NCBI RefSeq assembly: GCF_900155365.1
Contig: NZ_LT699743.1
Span: 417,921 to 451,379 of the forward strand
DNA length: 33,459 nucleotides
Reading direction: 5' to 3'
From: Collinsella bouchesdurhonensis
GTDB lineage: Bacteria; Actinomycetota; Coriobacteriia; Coriobacteriales; Coriobacteriaceae
The notes beneath the pieces are model-generated. The model was not told where the DNA came from, ran no database searches, and saw only the letters and a list, made by a program, of their open reading frames with translations. Both the position numbers and the translations under genes were made by a program. Below are positions 8,195-16,858 of the stretch, piece after piece (positions within the stretch are counted from its first letter, which is position 1; each line of letters starts with the position of its first letter).

Positions 8195-8234
8195 AAAAAG
8201 TCCGCCGCGCATCAAATCAGACACGGCGGCGGAC
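8195..8234 (-). terminator. Terminator after nhaA
   Basis: The arms GTCCGCCGC (8200-8208) and GCGGCGGAC (8226-8234) form 9 perfect pairs. TTTTT follows on the minus strand, about 30 bases beyond the nhaA stop. The plus side is also T-rich beyond 8235, so it may also stop readthrough from the small gene. Confidence 0.75.
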
Positions 8235-8266
8235 TCATTCTTATCTTGTTTTATTGAGGGCGGGCG

Positions 8267-9610
8267 CTAACGACGCGGGCAAGCACGACTCATATAGATC
8301 ATGCCCACGACTGCAGCCGTGACCGAGGCGCCCAAGATGGCAGCCTTGGCCGCCAAGACCTCGAACTCGGCAGCCGGGAACGCCAGGCCGGCAATAAGAA
8401 TCGACATGGTGAAGCCAATGCCACCCAAGATGCCAACGCCCACGATATGCTTCCAGTTCACACGACGCGGAAGCTCGGCCAGACCAAGCTTCACCAGGAC
8501 AAACGTCACTCCAAAAATACCAACGGGCTTGCCCAGCAGCATGCCAAGGTACGTGCCAAGCGTCACGTGGTCGACGAGCAAGGCGCCCATGTCCACGCCC
8601 ACCAGGCGTACCTGCGCGTTCACAAAAGCAAAGATGGGCAGAATCAAGAAGTTCACCGGTGTGCTGATGTAGTGCTCCAAGCGCTGCAGCGGCGGAGTCA
8701 CACGGTGCATCACGCGTTCCACGCGCGTAGCGGCATGCGTGAAGTCGTGCTGGCCGAGCACATGCGCGTCCTCGTCAAAATGCTCGTCCAGCTCGGGCAT
8801 AATCTCGCCAAGCCAGTCGGTAAGATTCGAAAGTTTGACACCGCACTTGGCGGGCACGGTAAAGGCCAAGATCACCCCGGCGAGCGTAGCGTGAACGCCC
8901 GATCTGAACATGCAGAACCACAGCAGCAAACCCAGAATAATGTAGGGCGCAAGCCTAAAATGACGCGTGCGATTGAGCACAATCAGAAGCACTGTTACCA
9001 CCACAGCGGCGGCCAGCCATAGCAAATTGGGGCTCTGGCCATAGAAGATGGCAATGGCGAGAATCGAGATAAGGTCGTCGGCGATAGCCAGCGTGGAGAA
9101 GAACACGCGCACGCCGTTAGGCACGCGATTGCCCAACAGCGACATAACGCCCAGCGCGAACGCGATGTCGGTCGCCATCGGAATTGCCCAACCATGAATT
9201 GCCCCGCCTTTATTTAGGAAGGCATAGATGCATGCGGGAACCACCACGCCGCCCACGGCGGCAAGCATCGGCAGCATCGCCTGGCGCGGGTTGGTGAGCT
9301 CGCCCACGGTCATCTCGTATTTAAGCTCGATACCAACCAACAGGAAGAAGATCGCCATGAGGAAATCGTTTACGAAGACCTCAACGGTAAACCCCGCCGT
9401 TAGCGAGCCCAAGCCCACAAAGAGCTCTTGTTCCAGGAAATGATGGATGGGTTCGTACGCAGCTGTGTTGGCACACACGACGGCGGCGATTGCAGCGAGC
9501 ACCATCACCGCAGCCGATATCGTACCGTTTGACGTGACCCGATCCCATAGATCATGGCGCTCAAGGCGCTTTCTCTGGGCGGCGTCGAAGAGCTGGTCGC
9601 ATGATTCCAT
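8267..9610 (-). CDS. nhaA: Na+/H+ antiporter NhaA
   Basis: NhaA exchanges internal sodium for external protons across the cell membrane, for pH and salt control. The protein has about 12 hydrophobic segments. The essential aspartates are visible: Asp148 in PMATDIAFALGV and the pair Asp178-Asp179 in TLAIADDLIS, matching D133 and D163/D164 of the E. coli protein. I use the ATG at 9610 because AGGAGG lies 6 bases upstream, giving 447 residues; an in-frame ATG 33 codons earlier has no such support. A hydrophilic insert rich in Asp, Glu and His (about 280-330) separates the two halves and is longer than in E. coli. Confidence 0.95.
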   Translation of the reverse strand: MESCDQLFDAAQRKRLERHDLWDRVTSNGTISAAVMVLAAIAAVVCANTAAYEPIHHFLEQELFVGLGSLTAGFTVEVFVNDFLMAIFFLLVGIELKYEMTVGELTNPRQAMLPMLAAVGGVVVPACIYAFLNKGGAIHGWAIPMATDIAFALGVMSLLGNRVPNGVRVFFSTLAIADDLISILAIAIFYGQSPNLLWLAAAVVVTVLLIVLNRTRHFRLAPYIILGLLLWFCMFRSGVHATLAGVILAFTVPAKCGVKLSNLTDWLGEIMPELDEHFDEDAHVLGQHDFTHAATRVERVMHRVTPPLQRLEHYISTPVNFLILPIFAFVNAQVRLVGVDMGALLVDHVTLGTYLGMLLGKPVGIFGVTFVLVKLGLAELPRRVNWKHIVGVGILGGIGFTMSILIAGLAFPAAEFEVLAAKAAILGASVTAAVVGMIYMSRACPRR

Positions 9611-9635
9611 AGGCGGCCTCCTTGTTTGAACCTTA

Positions 9636-9670
9636 AAAGAAGCGCGGCCCGCTGTTATGCGAGTCGCGCT
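9636..9670 (-). terminator. Candidate terminator in the nhaA leader
   Basis: AGCGCG (9641-9646) pairs with CGCGCT (9665-9670), and TCTTTT follows on the minus strand. It lies 85 bases after the pyrophosphatase stop and about 30 bases before the nhaA start. It may end the pyrophosphatase transcript or control entry into nhaA. The stem is short. Confidence 0.4.
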
Positions 9671-9754
9671 AAACCTTGCGTCTGGAATTATCCTACCCAC
9701 CGCGCGCAAATCTACACCGTTTTAGGCAGACTTACGCGACATATGCAACCGAAA

Positions 9755-10681
9755 TTACTCAGCAGCAGCGATAATGGGGGCAGCAACCTGCTTTTTGCGG
9801 GAAAGCACGCCGGGCATCCACACGCCATCATGCTCGTCAGAAATGGACAGGCCCTTCTGAGCGAACTCCGTGTCGCCCTCGAGAAGCACCTGCGAGCCCT
9901 CCTCCATGATATCGGTGATGCACAAGACGATGCCGTCGGCACCCTTCTCGGCAGCGTAGGCACGCATGGCCTCGCGAATCTCGTCAATCATGCCCAGAGC
10001 GCGAGACTTATCGACCGTCTCATACTGACCGATGAGGAGCTTCTTGCCAGCAGGCTCGAACATCTTGATGTCGTTGCCCACCATCTCGGCAGCAGTGAAG
10101 GAACCGGACGGACGGGTAAGGAAGACCTCCATGCCAAACTTAACGGGATCGACGCCCACCTGCTCGCCCAGCTGGGCGGCCACAGTGCGGTCAACATCGG
10201 TAGTGGTGGGGCTCTTGAGCATGAGCGTATCGGTCATCATGGCGGAAAGCAGCAGCTTGGCCTGAACATCGGTGAGCTCGATGCACAACATCTGGGCAAC
10301 CTTGGTCACAATCGTGCAGCTGGAACCCCACGGGAAGGCGAGGTAGTGCAGGGGGCCGGCGGTCTCGAAATCGCCAATGCGGTGATGGTCGACCACACCA
10401 AAGACGGTTGCAGACTTTAGGCCCTCAACGGACTGAGCGCTCTCGTTATGGTCGGTGAGGAGCACGAGCTGGCCTTCCTCAACCGAGTCGATCTGACGCG
10501 GCTCCGCCACGCCAGCGTCGGCAAGAAGCTTCGCAGACTCGGCAGGCAGAGCGCCCAGAGCGCAAGCCTCGTAGGTATTGCCGGCATACTCAACCTGATT
10601 GAGAAGCTGAGACAGCACGACAGCCGACATGATGGCATCGTTATCGGGGTTCTGGTGGCCAAAAACAAGAACGTTAGCCAT
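9755..10681 (-). CDS. ppaC: Manganese-dependent inorganic pyrophosphatase (family II)
   Basis: This 308-residue DHH-family enzyme splits pyrophosphate into two phosphates in the cytoplasm, pulling biosynthetic reactions forward. Metal ligands seen are His9, Asp13 and Asp15 (GHQNPDND), Asp77 in TDHN, and Asp98-His99-His100 in VVDHHRIGDF. The C-terminal DHHA2 domain carries the substrate-binding SRKKQ block near the end. There are no CBS domains, so the short unregulated form is predicted. GGAGG lies upstream of the ATG. The gene is followed on the same strand by nhaA. Confidence 0.95.
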   Translation of the reverse strand: MANVLVFGHQNPDNDAIMSAVVLSQLLNQVEYAGNTYEACALGALPAESAKLLADAGVAEPRQIDSVEEGQLVLLTDHNESAQSVEGLKSATVFGVVDHHRIGDFETAGPLHYLAFPWGSSCTIVTKVAQMLCIELTDVQAKLLLSAMMTDTLMLKSPTTTDVDRTVAAQLGEQVGVDPVKFGMEVFLTRPSGSFTAAEMVGNDIKMFEPAGKKLLIGQYETVDKSRALGMIDEIREAMRAYAAEKGADGIVLCITDIMEEGSQVLLEGDTEFAQKGLSISDEHDGVWMPGVLSRKKQVAAPIIAAAE

Positions 10682-10765
10682 GGATTTTCCTCCATTTGCA
10701 CAGGTGTACTCAAACGAATAAATGGTAGCACGAACTCAAGGTGTGCCCGCCATACGACACGCCCC

Positions 10766-10781
10766 GGGTTTATTCGTCACA
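10766..10781 (+). repeat. Half copy of the 34-base repeat
   Basis: GGGTTTATTCGTCACA resembles the right half of the 34-base repeat (AGGTTTAATTTGTCACA) with one base missing. It lies 51 bases from full copy 3, in the opposite orientation. It may be a decayed copy or chance. Confidence 0.4.
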
Positions 10782-10832
10782 TCTCGCGAGGGGACTCGTC
10801 ACCCAGCACACGATATGAAGGACATGTGAAAG

Positions 10833-10866
10833 TGTGACAAAATAAACCTGTCGTTTTGCTGTCACA
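10833..10866 (-). repeat. 34-base palindromic repeat, copy 3 (inverted)
   Basis: Read on the minus strand this is TGTGACA, 20 bases, TGTCACA, with CGACAGGTTTA at the same offset as in the copies at 8123 and 24928. It lies between the opp terminator and the pyrophosphatase start. The internal bases differ more than between copies 1 and 2 while the arms are unchanged. Confidence 0.85.
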
Positions 10867-10900
10867 TAAGAAGGGGGAGGCGTTCTTGGACGTCTCCCCC
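10867..10900 (-). terminator. Terminator of the opp operon
   Basis: GGGGGAGGCG (10873-10882) pairs with CGTCTCCCCC (10891-10900) over 10 bases including one wobble, with an 8-base loop. TTCTTAT follows on the minus strand. It is about 30 bases past the oppF stop. Confidence 0.75.
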
Positions 10901-10929
10901 CTGGATGCATATATATGCCGAACGATCTG

Positions 10930-11919
10930 TTAGATCTTCACGCCCGGGAAGTGGCACTTCACAAAGTGGCCCGGGGTGTGCTCTTTCATCTGCGGAACCT
11001 CGGTCTTGCACTTCTCGGTAGCATGCGGGCAGCGCGTGTGAAACGGGCAGCCCGAAGGAATGTTCGTGGGGCTCGGCAGGTCGCCCTCAATAAGCACGTG
11101 CTTCTTCTCAATCGAAGGATCGGGGATGGGCACAGCGGAAAGCAGGGCCTGCGTATACAGATGCAGCGGGTTGCTGTAAAGATCCTCGTTGGGAGCGACC
11201 TCCATCAGCGAACCCAAGTACATGACGCCAATGCGATCGGAAATCATCTCAACAACAGCAAGGTCGTGGGAGATGAAGAGGTACGTCAGGTTGTACTGCT
11301 CCTGAACATCACGAAGAAGATTCAGAACCTGAGCCTGAATGGACACGTCAAGTGCCGAAACGGGCTCGTCGGCCATGATGAGCTTGGGGTTAACCGAAAG
11401 CGCGCGGGCGATGCCGATACGCTGACGCTGACCGCCAGAGAACTCGTGCGGATAGCGCTCGCCATGAGTGGCCGAAAGGCCAACGACCTCGAGCAGCTCC
11501 TGCGCCTTCTTCAGACGCTCGCCCTTGCTCATCTTGGTGTGAACAAGCAGCGGCTCGCTAATAATGTCCTGCACCTTCATGCGAGGATTGAGCGATCCAT
11601 ACGGGTCCTGAAACACCATCTGCATCTCGGCACGCAGCGGACGAACCTCCTTCTCGGAGAGCTTCGCCACGTCTTTGCCCTCAAAGAGAATCTCTCCCTC
11701 GTTGGGCTTGATGAGGTGGTTGATCAGACGGCTGGTGGTGGACTTACCACAGCCGGACTCGCCTACGAGCGAGAACGTCTCGCCGGGCATGATGTCAAAG
11801 GACACGTCGTTCACCGCGTGCACAAACTTGTTGGCACGACCGAAGAAGTCTTTGCCCACAGGGAACTTCTTGCTCAGGTGACGAACGGACAGCAACGGCT
11901 TGGTCTCAGTTGCACTCAT
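10930..11919 (-). CDS. oppF: Oligopeptide ABC transporter ATP-binding protein (OppF-type)
   Basis: This is one of two ATPases that drive the peptide importer from the cytoplasmic face. It is 329 residues from the ATG at 11919, which overlaps the oppD stop by one base (TAATG) and has a GAGGGGG ribosome site. Walker A is GESGCGKST at 53-61; the signature FSGGQRQRIGIARAL and Walker B LIMADEP follow, then SALD. The C-terminal oligopeptide/dipeptide domain has the Cys motif CPFHTRC-x5-C seen in this family. It is the last gene of the operon. Dpp, Opp and glutathione importers cannot be told apart from this subunit. Confidence 0.92.
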   Translation of the reverse strand: MSATETKPLLSVRHLSKKFPVGKDFFGRANKFVHAVNDVSFDIMPGETFSLVGESGCGKSTTSRLINHLIKPNEGEILFEGKDVAKLSEKEVRPLRAEMQMVFQDPYGSLNPRMKVQDIISEPLLVHTKMSKGERLKKAQELLEVVGLSATHGERYPHEFSGGQRQRIGIARALSVNPKLIMADEPVSALDVSIQAQVLNLLRDVQEQYNLTYLFISHDLAVVEMISDRIGVMYLGSLMEVAPNEDLYSNPLHLYTQALLSAVPIPDPSIEKKHVLIEGDLPSPTNIPSGCPFHTRCPHATEKCKTEVPQMKEHTPGHFVKCHFPGVKI

Positions 11920-12914
11920 TATTGCTGAGCCCCCTCTCGAGCATTGCGATAGAACGGACACGCGCAACGATGGCCCTCGGCAACCGTCTGGAGCTCAGGC
12001 AGCTTCTGCTTGCAGGAGTCCTGTGCATACTTGCAGCGCGGAGCGAAACGGCAGCCCTCGGGCATGACGGACAGATCGGGAACGGAGCCGGGGATGGACG
12101 GCAGGCGATGCAGGCGCTTGCCCAAACGCGGCACCGAAGCGATAAGGCCCTCGGTGTAGGGGTGCTGCGGGTTAGCGAACAGCTCTTTGACCGGTGCTTC
12201 CTCGACAATATTGCCAGCGTACATAACGATGACGCGGCTGCAGGTCTCGGCAACAACACCCAAGTCATGCGTGATGAGCAGGATGCCGGTGTTGCGACGG
12301 TTGCGAATGTCCTCCATCAGCGCCAAGATCTGCGCCTGAATGGTCACGTCGAGAGCCGTGGTGGGCTCGTCGGCAATCAGAAGCTTGGGCTCGCAAGACA
12401 TAGCCATAGCGATCATGACGCGCTGGCACATACCGCCCGAAAGCTCGTGCGGATAGTTGCGAAGCGTCATCTCGGGCTCGGGGATGCCCACGAGCTTGAG
12501 GGAGTTAACGCAACGCTCGTGAATCTCGGCCTTGCTCATGTTGCTGTTATGCAGGCTAATGGCCTCGGCAAGCTGGTCCTCGATGCGCATGATCGGGTCA
12601 AGAGCGCTCATGGGCTCCTGGAAGATCATGGACATCTCGTTGCCGCGCATGGACTGCATCTCGCTCGTAGTGAGGTCGAGAACCTCTTTGCCGCCAAACT
12701 TGATGGAGCCGGAAATCTTGGTCAGGCGCTCGTTATGCAGGCGCATGACAGAAAGCGAGGTTACGGATTTGCCGCAGCCGGACTCGCCAACCAAGCCCAC
12801 GATCTCGCCAGCGTTGACATTAAAGGACACGCCGTTTACCGCCGTAATCCAATCCTTCTTGCCACGCTTAAATTGCGTTCTGAGGTCCTTGACCTCCAAA
12901 AGAGTTTCAGACAT
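11919..12914 (-). CDS. oppD: Oligopeptide ABC transporter ATP-binding protein (OppD-type)
   Basis: This 331-residue ATPase is the partner of the next gene. Walker A GESGCGKS is at 43-50. The signature is LSGGMCQRV, with Met where many members have Gln. Walker B is LLIADEP, followed by TTALD. The C-terminal [14 protein letters not shown] is the family Cys cluster. AAGGAGG lies just before the ATG, inside the 10-base gap after oppC. This spacing and the TAATG overlap with oppF indicate one translated block. Confidence 0.92.
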   Translation of the reverse strand: MSETLLEVKDLRTQFKRGKKDWITAVNGVSFNVNAGEIVGLVGESGCGKSVTSLSVMRLHNERLTKISGSIKFGGKEVLDLTTSEMQSMRGNEMSMIFQEPMSALDPIMRIEDQLAEAISLHNSNMSKAEIHERCVNSLKLVGIPEPEMTLRNYPHELSGGMCQRVMIAMAMSCEPKLLIADEPTTALDVTIQAQILALMEDIRNRRNTGILLITHDLGVVAETCSRVIVMYAGNIVEEAPVKELFANPQHPYTEGLIASVPRLGKRLHRLPSIPGSVPDLSVMPEGCRFAPRCKYAQDSCKQKLPELQTVAEGHRCACPFYRNAREGAQQ

Positions 12915-12924
12915 CAGGGCCTCC

Positions 12925-13824
12925 TTAGTTCAGTCGCGGGTCGAGCGTGTCGCGCAGACCGTCACCGAACAGGTTGAAGGCAAGCACGGTCAAGAAAATC
13001 ACCAAGCCGGGGAAAAGGACCAGGTGCGGAGCAATAGCCAGGTAGTTGCGGCCCTGAGACAGGATCGCGCCCCACTCGGCTTGCGTCACGGATGCGCCGA
13101 AGCCCAGGAAGGACAGGGATGATGCCGAAAGGATGGCGCCACCGATGTTCATCGTGAAGTTGACGATGAGGGCCTGCATGGTACCCGGGAAGATGTGCAC
13201 GAACATGGTGCGAGCGGACGAGCAGCCAATGGACTGCGCCACCTCGACGTACAGCTCACCACGCACCTCGAGCACCGCGCCGCGAATAATGCGCGCAAAC
13301 GACGGCACCGTGAAAACGGCAACACCAATCATGATGTTGGTGATGCCCGGACCGATGATAGCCACGATGGCGATGGCGAGCAGGATGCCCGGGAACGCGA
13401 ACATAACGTCACAAACGCGCATGATAAGGGAGTCGACAATGCCGCCAAAGAAGCCGGCGATAAGACCAAAGACGACGCCCGCGGCGGTACCGATGATCGA
13501 AGCGGTAAGCGCCGTGCCAAGCGACAGCTGCGTGCCGGCAAGGATGCGGCTAAAGACATCTCGGCCAAACTCGTCGGTGCCCCACAGATGCCTAGCGGAA
13601 GGGCCAGCCAAAATCGCGCTGTAGTCGTACGCGTTGGGATCGTACGGCGTGATGTTGGGTCCGATCACGGCAAGAATCAGGATGAAGACGATAAACAGAA
13701 AGCCGATAACGGCGGTCTTGCGGCGCAAGAACTTTTTGACAAACTGCCTAACGGGGCTTTGCGCCTTCGGCAGCTCCTCAGCCTCACGCGTTGCGGAGGC
13801 AGCATTAGCAGTGGTATCAGACAT
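12925..13824 (-). CDS. oppC: Peptide ABC transporter permease (OppC-type)
   Basis: This 299-residue membrane protein has an N-terminal cytoplasmic stretch, a first helix (VIGFLFIVFILILAVIGPNI), an OppC/DppC N-terminal domain, and a BPD permease domain with about five more helices. The EAA-type loop that contacts the ATPases is near VEVAQSIGCSSARTMFVHIF. It pairs with the OppB-type permease to form the channel. AGGAGG precedes the ATG, 9 bases after the oppB stop. Confidence 0.92.
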   Translation of the reverse strand: MSDTTANAASATREAEELPKAQSPVRQFVKKFLRRKTAVIGFLFIVFILILAVIGPNITPYDPNAYDYSAILAGPSARHLWGTDEFGRDVFSRILAGTQLSLGTALTASIIGTAAGVVFGLIAGFFGGIVDSLIMRVCDVMFAFPGILLAIAIVAIIGPGITNIMIGVAVFTVPSFARIIRGAVLEVRGELYVEVAQSIGCSSARTMFVHIFPGTMQALIVNFTMNIGGAILSASSLSFLGFGASVTQAEWGAILSQGRNYLAIAPHLVLFPGLVIFLTVLAFNLFGDGLRDTLDPRLN

Positions 13825-13833
13825 GGCAACCTC

Positions 13834-14754
13834 CTATTCGTAGCGCACGCGCGGGTTAATGATGCCGTACAGGATGTCCGCAAGCAGGTTGATCACCATG
13901 TACTCCAGCGAGAAGAACAAAATGAGCGCCTGCACAACCTCGTAGTCGCGGAAGCCGATGGAATCGACGAGCAGACGGCCGAGGCCCGGAATCGAGAAAA
14001 CCGACTCGACCACGACGGAACCGGCGATCAATGCGCCGATCTGAAGCGCGGTGACGGTGATGACGTCGATGGAGGAGTTCTTGAACGCATGGCGCATAAT
14101 CACGCGATGCTCGGGCAGACCCTTGGCACGTGCCGTGCGAATGTAATCCTTGCCCAGGTTCTCAATCATCGAAGAACGCGTCACGCGCGCCAGAATACAC
14201 ATGATGCCCGCGCCCATGGCGATGGAGGGCAGGATGTAGCCCTTCCACGACTCAAGACCACCTGTAGGCAGGATCCTCAGGTTCACGGCGAAGATCTGCA
14301 TGAGCTGCAGACCCAGCCAGAAGTTAGGCAGCGAGATGCCGGCGATGGCGATAACCATGCCGATAAGATCGAACGCACGACCGCGGTTCACAGCGGCAAG
14401 AACGCCGATGATGATACCCATGATCGCAGACCAAGTAATGGAGCAAATGGTCAGGTAGATGGTGATGGGCAGGCGGGGCGCAAGGAGCGCGATGACGGTG
14501 GTCTTATTGGCATAAGAGACACCGAAATTACCCGTGAAAATACCGGTAATCCACTTGATGTACTGCGGTACCAAAGGCTGATTCAAACCAAGCTGGTTAC
14601 GAATCTCGTCCACTTCGCCGATGGTCGCGGTAGGACCGGCAATCTGGCGGGCGGGGTCACCGGGGATAAGGTGGATGAACAAGAAGATGATGATGGAGAT
14701 AACGAATAGCAGCGGAATCATGTTGATGATTCGCTTAACGGTGTATTTCCCCAT
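13834..14754 (-). CDS. oppB: Peptide ABC transporter permease (OppB-type)
   Basis: This 306-residue permease begins with a membrane helix (MIPLLFVISIIIFLFIHLIP) and the GDPA motif typical of OppB/DppB/GsiC. The EAA loop is YIRTARAKGLPEHRVIMRHA. It has about six helices. GGAGG lies upstream of the ATG. A strong hairpin separates it from oppA, so it is probably expressed at a lower level than the binding protein. Confidence 0.92.
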   Translation of the reverse strand: MGKYTVKRIINMIPLLFVISIIIFLFIHLIPGDPARQIAGPTATIGEVDEIRNQLGLNQPLVPQYIKWITGIFTGNFGVSYANKTTVIALLAPRLPITIYLTICSITWSAIMGIIIGVLAAVNRGRAFDLIGMVIAIAGISLPNFWLGLQLMQIFAVNLRILPTGGLESWKGYILPSIAMGAGIMCILARVTRSSMIENLGKDYIRTARAKGLPEHRVIMRHAFKNSSIDVITVTALQIGALIAGSVVVESVFSIPGLGRLLVDSIGFRDYEVVQALILFFSLEYMVINLLADILYGIINPRVRYE

Positions 14755-14794
14755 TTAGCTCCCTCCCCTTTCAAATCAAGGACAATCAAACCGC

Positions 14795-14829
14795 AAAACT
14801 GCCGGCCTCCGCGGACGGGAGGCCGGCAG
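14795..14829 (-). terminator. Hairpin terminator or attenuator between oppA and oppB
   Basis: CTGCCGGCCTCC (14799-14810) pairs perfectly with GGAGGCCGGCAG (14818-14829) over 12 bases. TTTT follows at 14798-14795 on the minus strand. Such a partial stop after the binding-protein gene is a common way to make more binding protein than permease. It may also protect the oppA message. Confidence 0.8.
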
Positions 14830-14875
14830 CCAAAACTGCTTGCTTGTCAGCTTACAGAATCAAACACGCGCAGCC

Positions 14876-16585
14876 TTAAGCGTTGAGCTTAGCGTGAGTG
14901 ACGTCGATGCCCTGAGCAACGTACTTGATGCCGGTAAGGTAAGCCTTGTAGGACATCAGCGTGTTGTCGGAAGCGAGGTACAGCCACGGGCACTCGGGCC
15001 AGACGATGTCCTGGCACTTGGCGTAGTGCTGGTTCTGCTCGTCCTCGGTCTTGCCCTCGTTGCCAAGCTGGAGCTCGTTGTCGAACTCTTCGTTCTTCCA
15101 GAAGGCGGTGTTGTAGCCGGTCGGAGGAGTCATAGCGGTGGAAAGCAGCGAACGCATGAAGCCGTCAGCGTCAGACTGGGACCAGTTAACGTACCACATC
15201 TGAATCTTGGTGGTGTCCTCGGGCTCGGCAGCGATCTCGGCGTTGGTAGCGGCCTCGTTGGGGACAACCTTGACCTCGATGCCAACTTTCTTGAGCTGCT
15301 GCATGACAAAGGTCATGCCCTTGGTCTCCTGCGTGGAGTTATCGCCGATGATCTCGACCTCGAAGCCATCCTCGTAGCCGGCCTCCTTGAGAAGGGACTT
15401 GGCCTTGTCGAGGTCGTAAGCAAACGGCTCCTGCTCCTTGTAACCGGGAACGAGAGCGGGGAGCACGGAGGTAGCCGGGGTAGCGGCACCAGCGTACATA
15501 ACCTTGACGTACTCGTCCTGGTTGAAGGCGTAGTTCATGGCCTGACGCACGCGAACGTCGGAGAGCTCCTTGACGTTGGTGTTAAGAGTCACATAGCGCA
15601 TGGTGGTGGAGGGCATGGAAACCATGTTGATGTCGCCAGCGCTGCGGACGGTAGCGACCTGGTCGGTCGGCATCGGGTAAATGACCGTAGCCTCACCAGT
15701 CTGAAGAGCGGCGATACGGGAACCAGCCTCGGGAATGATCTTGAAATCGACGCGGTCGATCGTGACCTCGCCCTCGTCCTTCTGGCCGCCCCAGTACTTG
15801 TCGTTCTTGACGAGCGAGCAGTGGTCGCCCTTTGCATACTCTTCGAGGACGTAAGGACCAGAGCCAGCGGACTTCTTGCCGTAATCGTAATCCGGATCGG
15901 TGACGACCTTAGGATTAACGATGTAGAACTGCGTGATGGAGTTCATGAACGGAGCGTAGGGCTTCGGCAGGTGGAAAGCGACCTTCAACGGATCGTCGTC
16001 AACCTTGTACACGTTGTCGATGCGAGTCTCTTCGGTGTTGTCATCGATGGTGCGGATGAACATGCGGCGGCGGCGCCAACCGTTCTCCTTCTTGATGCAC
16101 TCCTGATAGTTGGTGACGATAGCGTCTGCATCGAGCGGCGTACCGTCCTCAAAGGTGATGCCCTCATGAAGATGGAAGGTGTAGGTGCAGGCGTCCTCGG
16201 AAACCTCATAGGAGTCGGCAGCCTTCGGGATGAGGTTGTAGTCCTCGTCGAACGCATACAGGGAATCGTAGATGTAGTACACGACGTTGCCGGAGTTGCC
16301 GTCGGACCAGTTCATGGGGTGCATGTTCTGGATCTCGCCCTCGAGCGCGATGACGCACTCGTTCTTGGGGGCCTTGCCGTCGGTCTTCTCAGCCTTGACG
16401 ACGAAACCGTCCTTGTCAGCAACGATCTCCTCGACGGAGCTAGAGCTGGAGCCGGCTGCGGAGCCCTTGGTGTCGGAACCGGTGTTGCCGCAAGCAGCAA
16501 GACCGAGAGCGGCGGCGCCAGCAGCAGCGGCACCGACGAAACCACGGCGGGAAACGGCGGGGTTAAGCTTGTTTTCCAAGTCCAT
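14876..16585 (-). CDS. oppA: Peptide-binding lipoprotein of the ABC importer (family 5), Tat signal
   Basis: This is the surface-anchored binding protein that delivers peptides to the OppB/C channel. From the ATG at 16585 (AAAGGAGAG upstream) it is 569 residues. The N-terminus has a twin-arginine motif SRRGFV (12-17), a hydrophobic stretch, and a lipobox LAAC with Cys32 as the predicted lipid site. A Ser/Gly linker follows. The family 5 solute-binding fold runs from about 60 on, with landmarks such as LHEGITFEDGTPLDADAIV and the SGPYVLEEY block. The ligand (oligopeptide, dipeptide, glycopeptide or other) cannot be told from the sequence. It is divergent from the fucosidase gene across 273 bases. 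Confidence 0.9.
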   Translation of the reverse strand: MDLENKLNPAVSRRGFVGAAAAGAAALGLAACGNTGSDTKGSAAGSSSSSVEEIVADKDGFVVKAEKTDGKAPKNECVIALEGEIQNMHPMNWSDGNSGNVVYYIYDSLYAFDEDYNLIPKAADSYEVSEDACTYTFHLHEGITFEDGTPLDADAIVTNYQECIKKENGWRRRRMFIRTIDDNTEETRIDNVYKVDDDPLKVAFHLPKPYAPFMNSITQFYIVNPKVVTDPDYDYGKKSAGSGPYVLEEYAKGDHCSLVKNDKYWGGQKDEGEVTIDRVDFKIIPEAGSRIAALQTGEATVIYPMPTDQVATVRSAGDINMVSMPSTTMRYVTLNTNVKELSDVRVRQAMNYAFNQDEYVKVMYAGAATPATSVLPALVPGYKEQEPFAYDLDKAKSLLKEAGYEDGFEVEIIGDNSTQETKGMTFVMQQLKKVGIEVKVVPNEAATNAEIAAEPEDTTKIQMWYVNWSQSDADGFMRSLLSTAMTPPTGYNTAFWKNEEFDNELQLGNEGKTEDEQNQHYAKCQDIVWPECPWLYLASDNTLMSYKAYLTGIKYVAQGIDVTHAKLNA

Positions 16586-16695
16586 GAATACTCTCCTTTC
16601 GCGCCTGCGAGCCATCCAGAATCGCGGGCACCCTTTTTTCCTCTACGCGGCCTTCGAAGTCTTTCGTCTCCGCGAAGAACCACGCATCACATCTT

Positions 16696-16763
16696 ATTGT
16701 ATTAAATTCGCCCTGTTTCTCCGTTTACGATGCTTTAACATGACTATCCGAGCAGGTAAACGG
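16696..16763. promoter_or_regulatory. Shared control region of oppA and the fucosidase gene
   Basis: The 273-base divergent gap holds a perfect inverted repeat, CCGTTTAC (16721-16728) and GTAAACGG (16756-16763), separated by 27 bases. GTAAAC half-sites are typical of LacI-family operators, though here the halves are far apart. A minus-strand TACAAT (16701-16696) is a candidate -10 box for oppA, without a clear -35 box. No convincing plus-strand promoter was found by eye. Confidence 0.4.
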
Positions 16764-16858
16764 TGGGTCGACTTACCGCTCACACCTAAATAACTACCTT
16801 TCACGGCCCACAACACGTGATTTGTACACAAAACGTCGGCAGCAGAACGGAGATTGCC

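Noticed and set aside
13195-14709. Plus-strand open frame of 504 codons opposite oppB and oppC
   Set aside because: It spans two real genes and their junction on the other strand and has no ribosome site or known motif.
14840-16705. Plus-strand open frame of 621 codons opposite oppA
   Set aside because: It is the antisense of a clear binding-protein gene, crosses its terminator and start, and has Leu/Val-rich composition typical of a GC-driven shadow frame.
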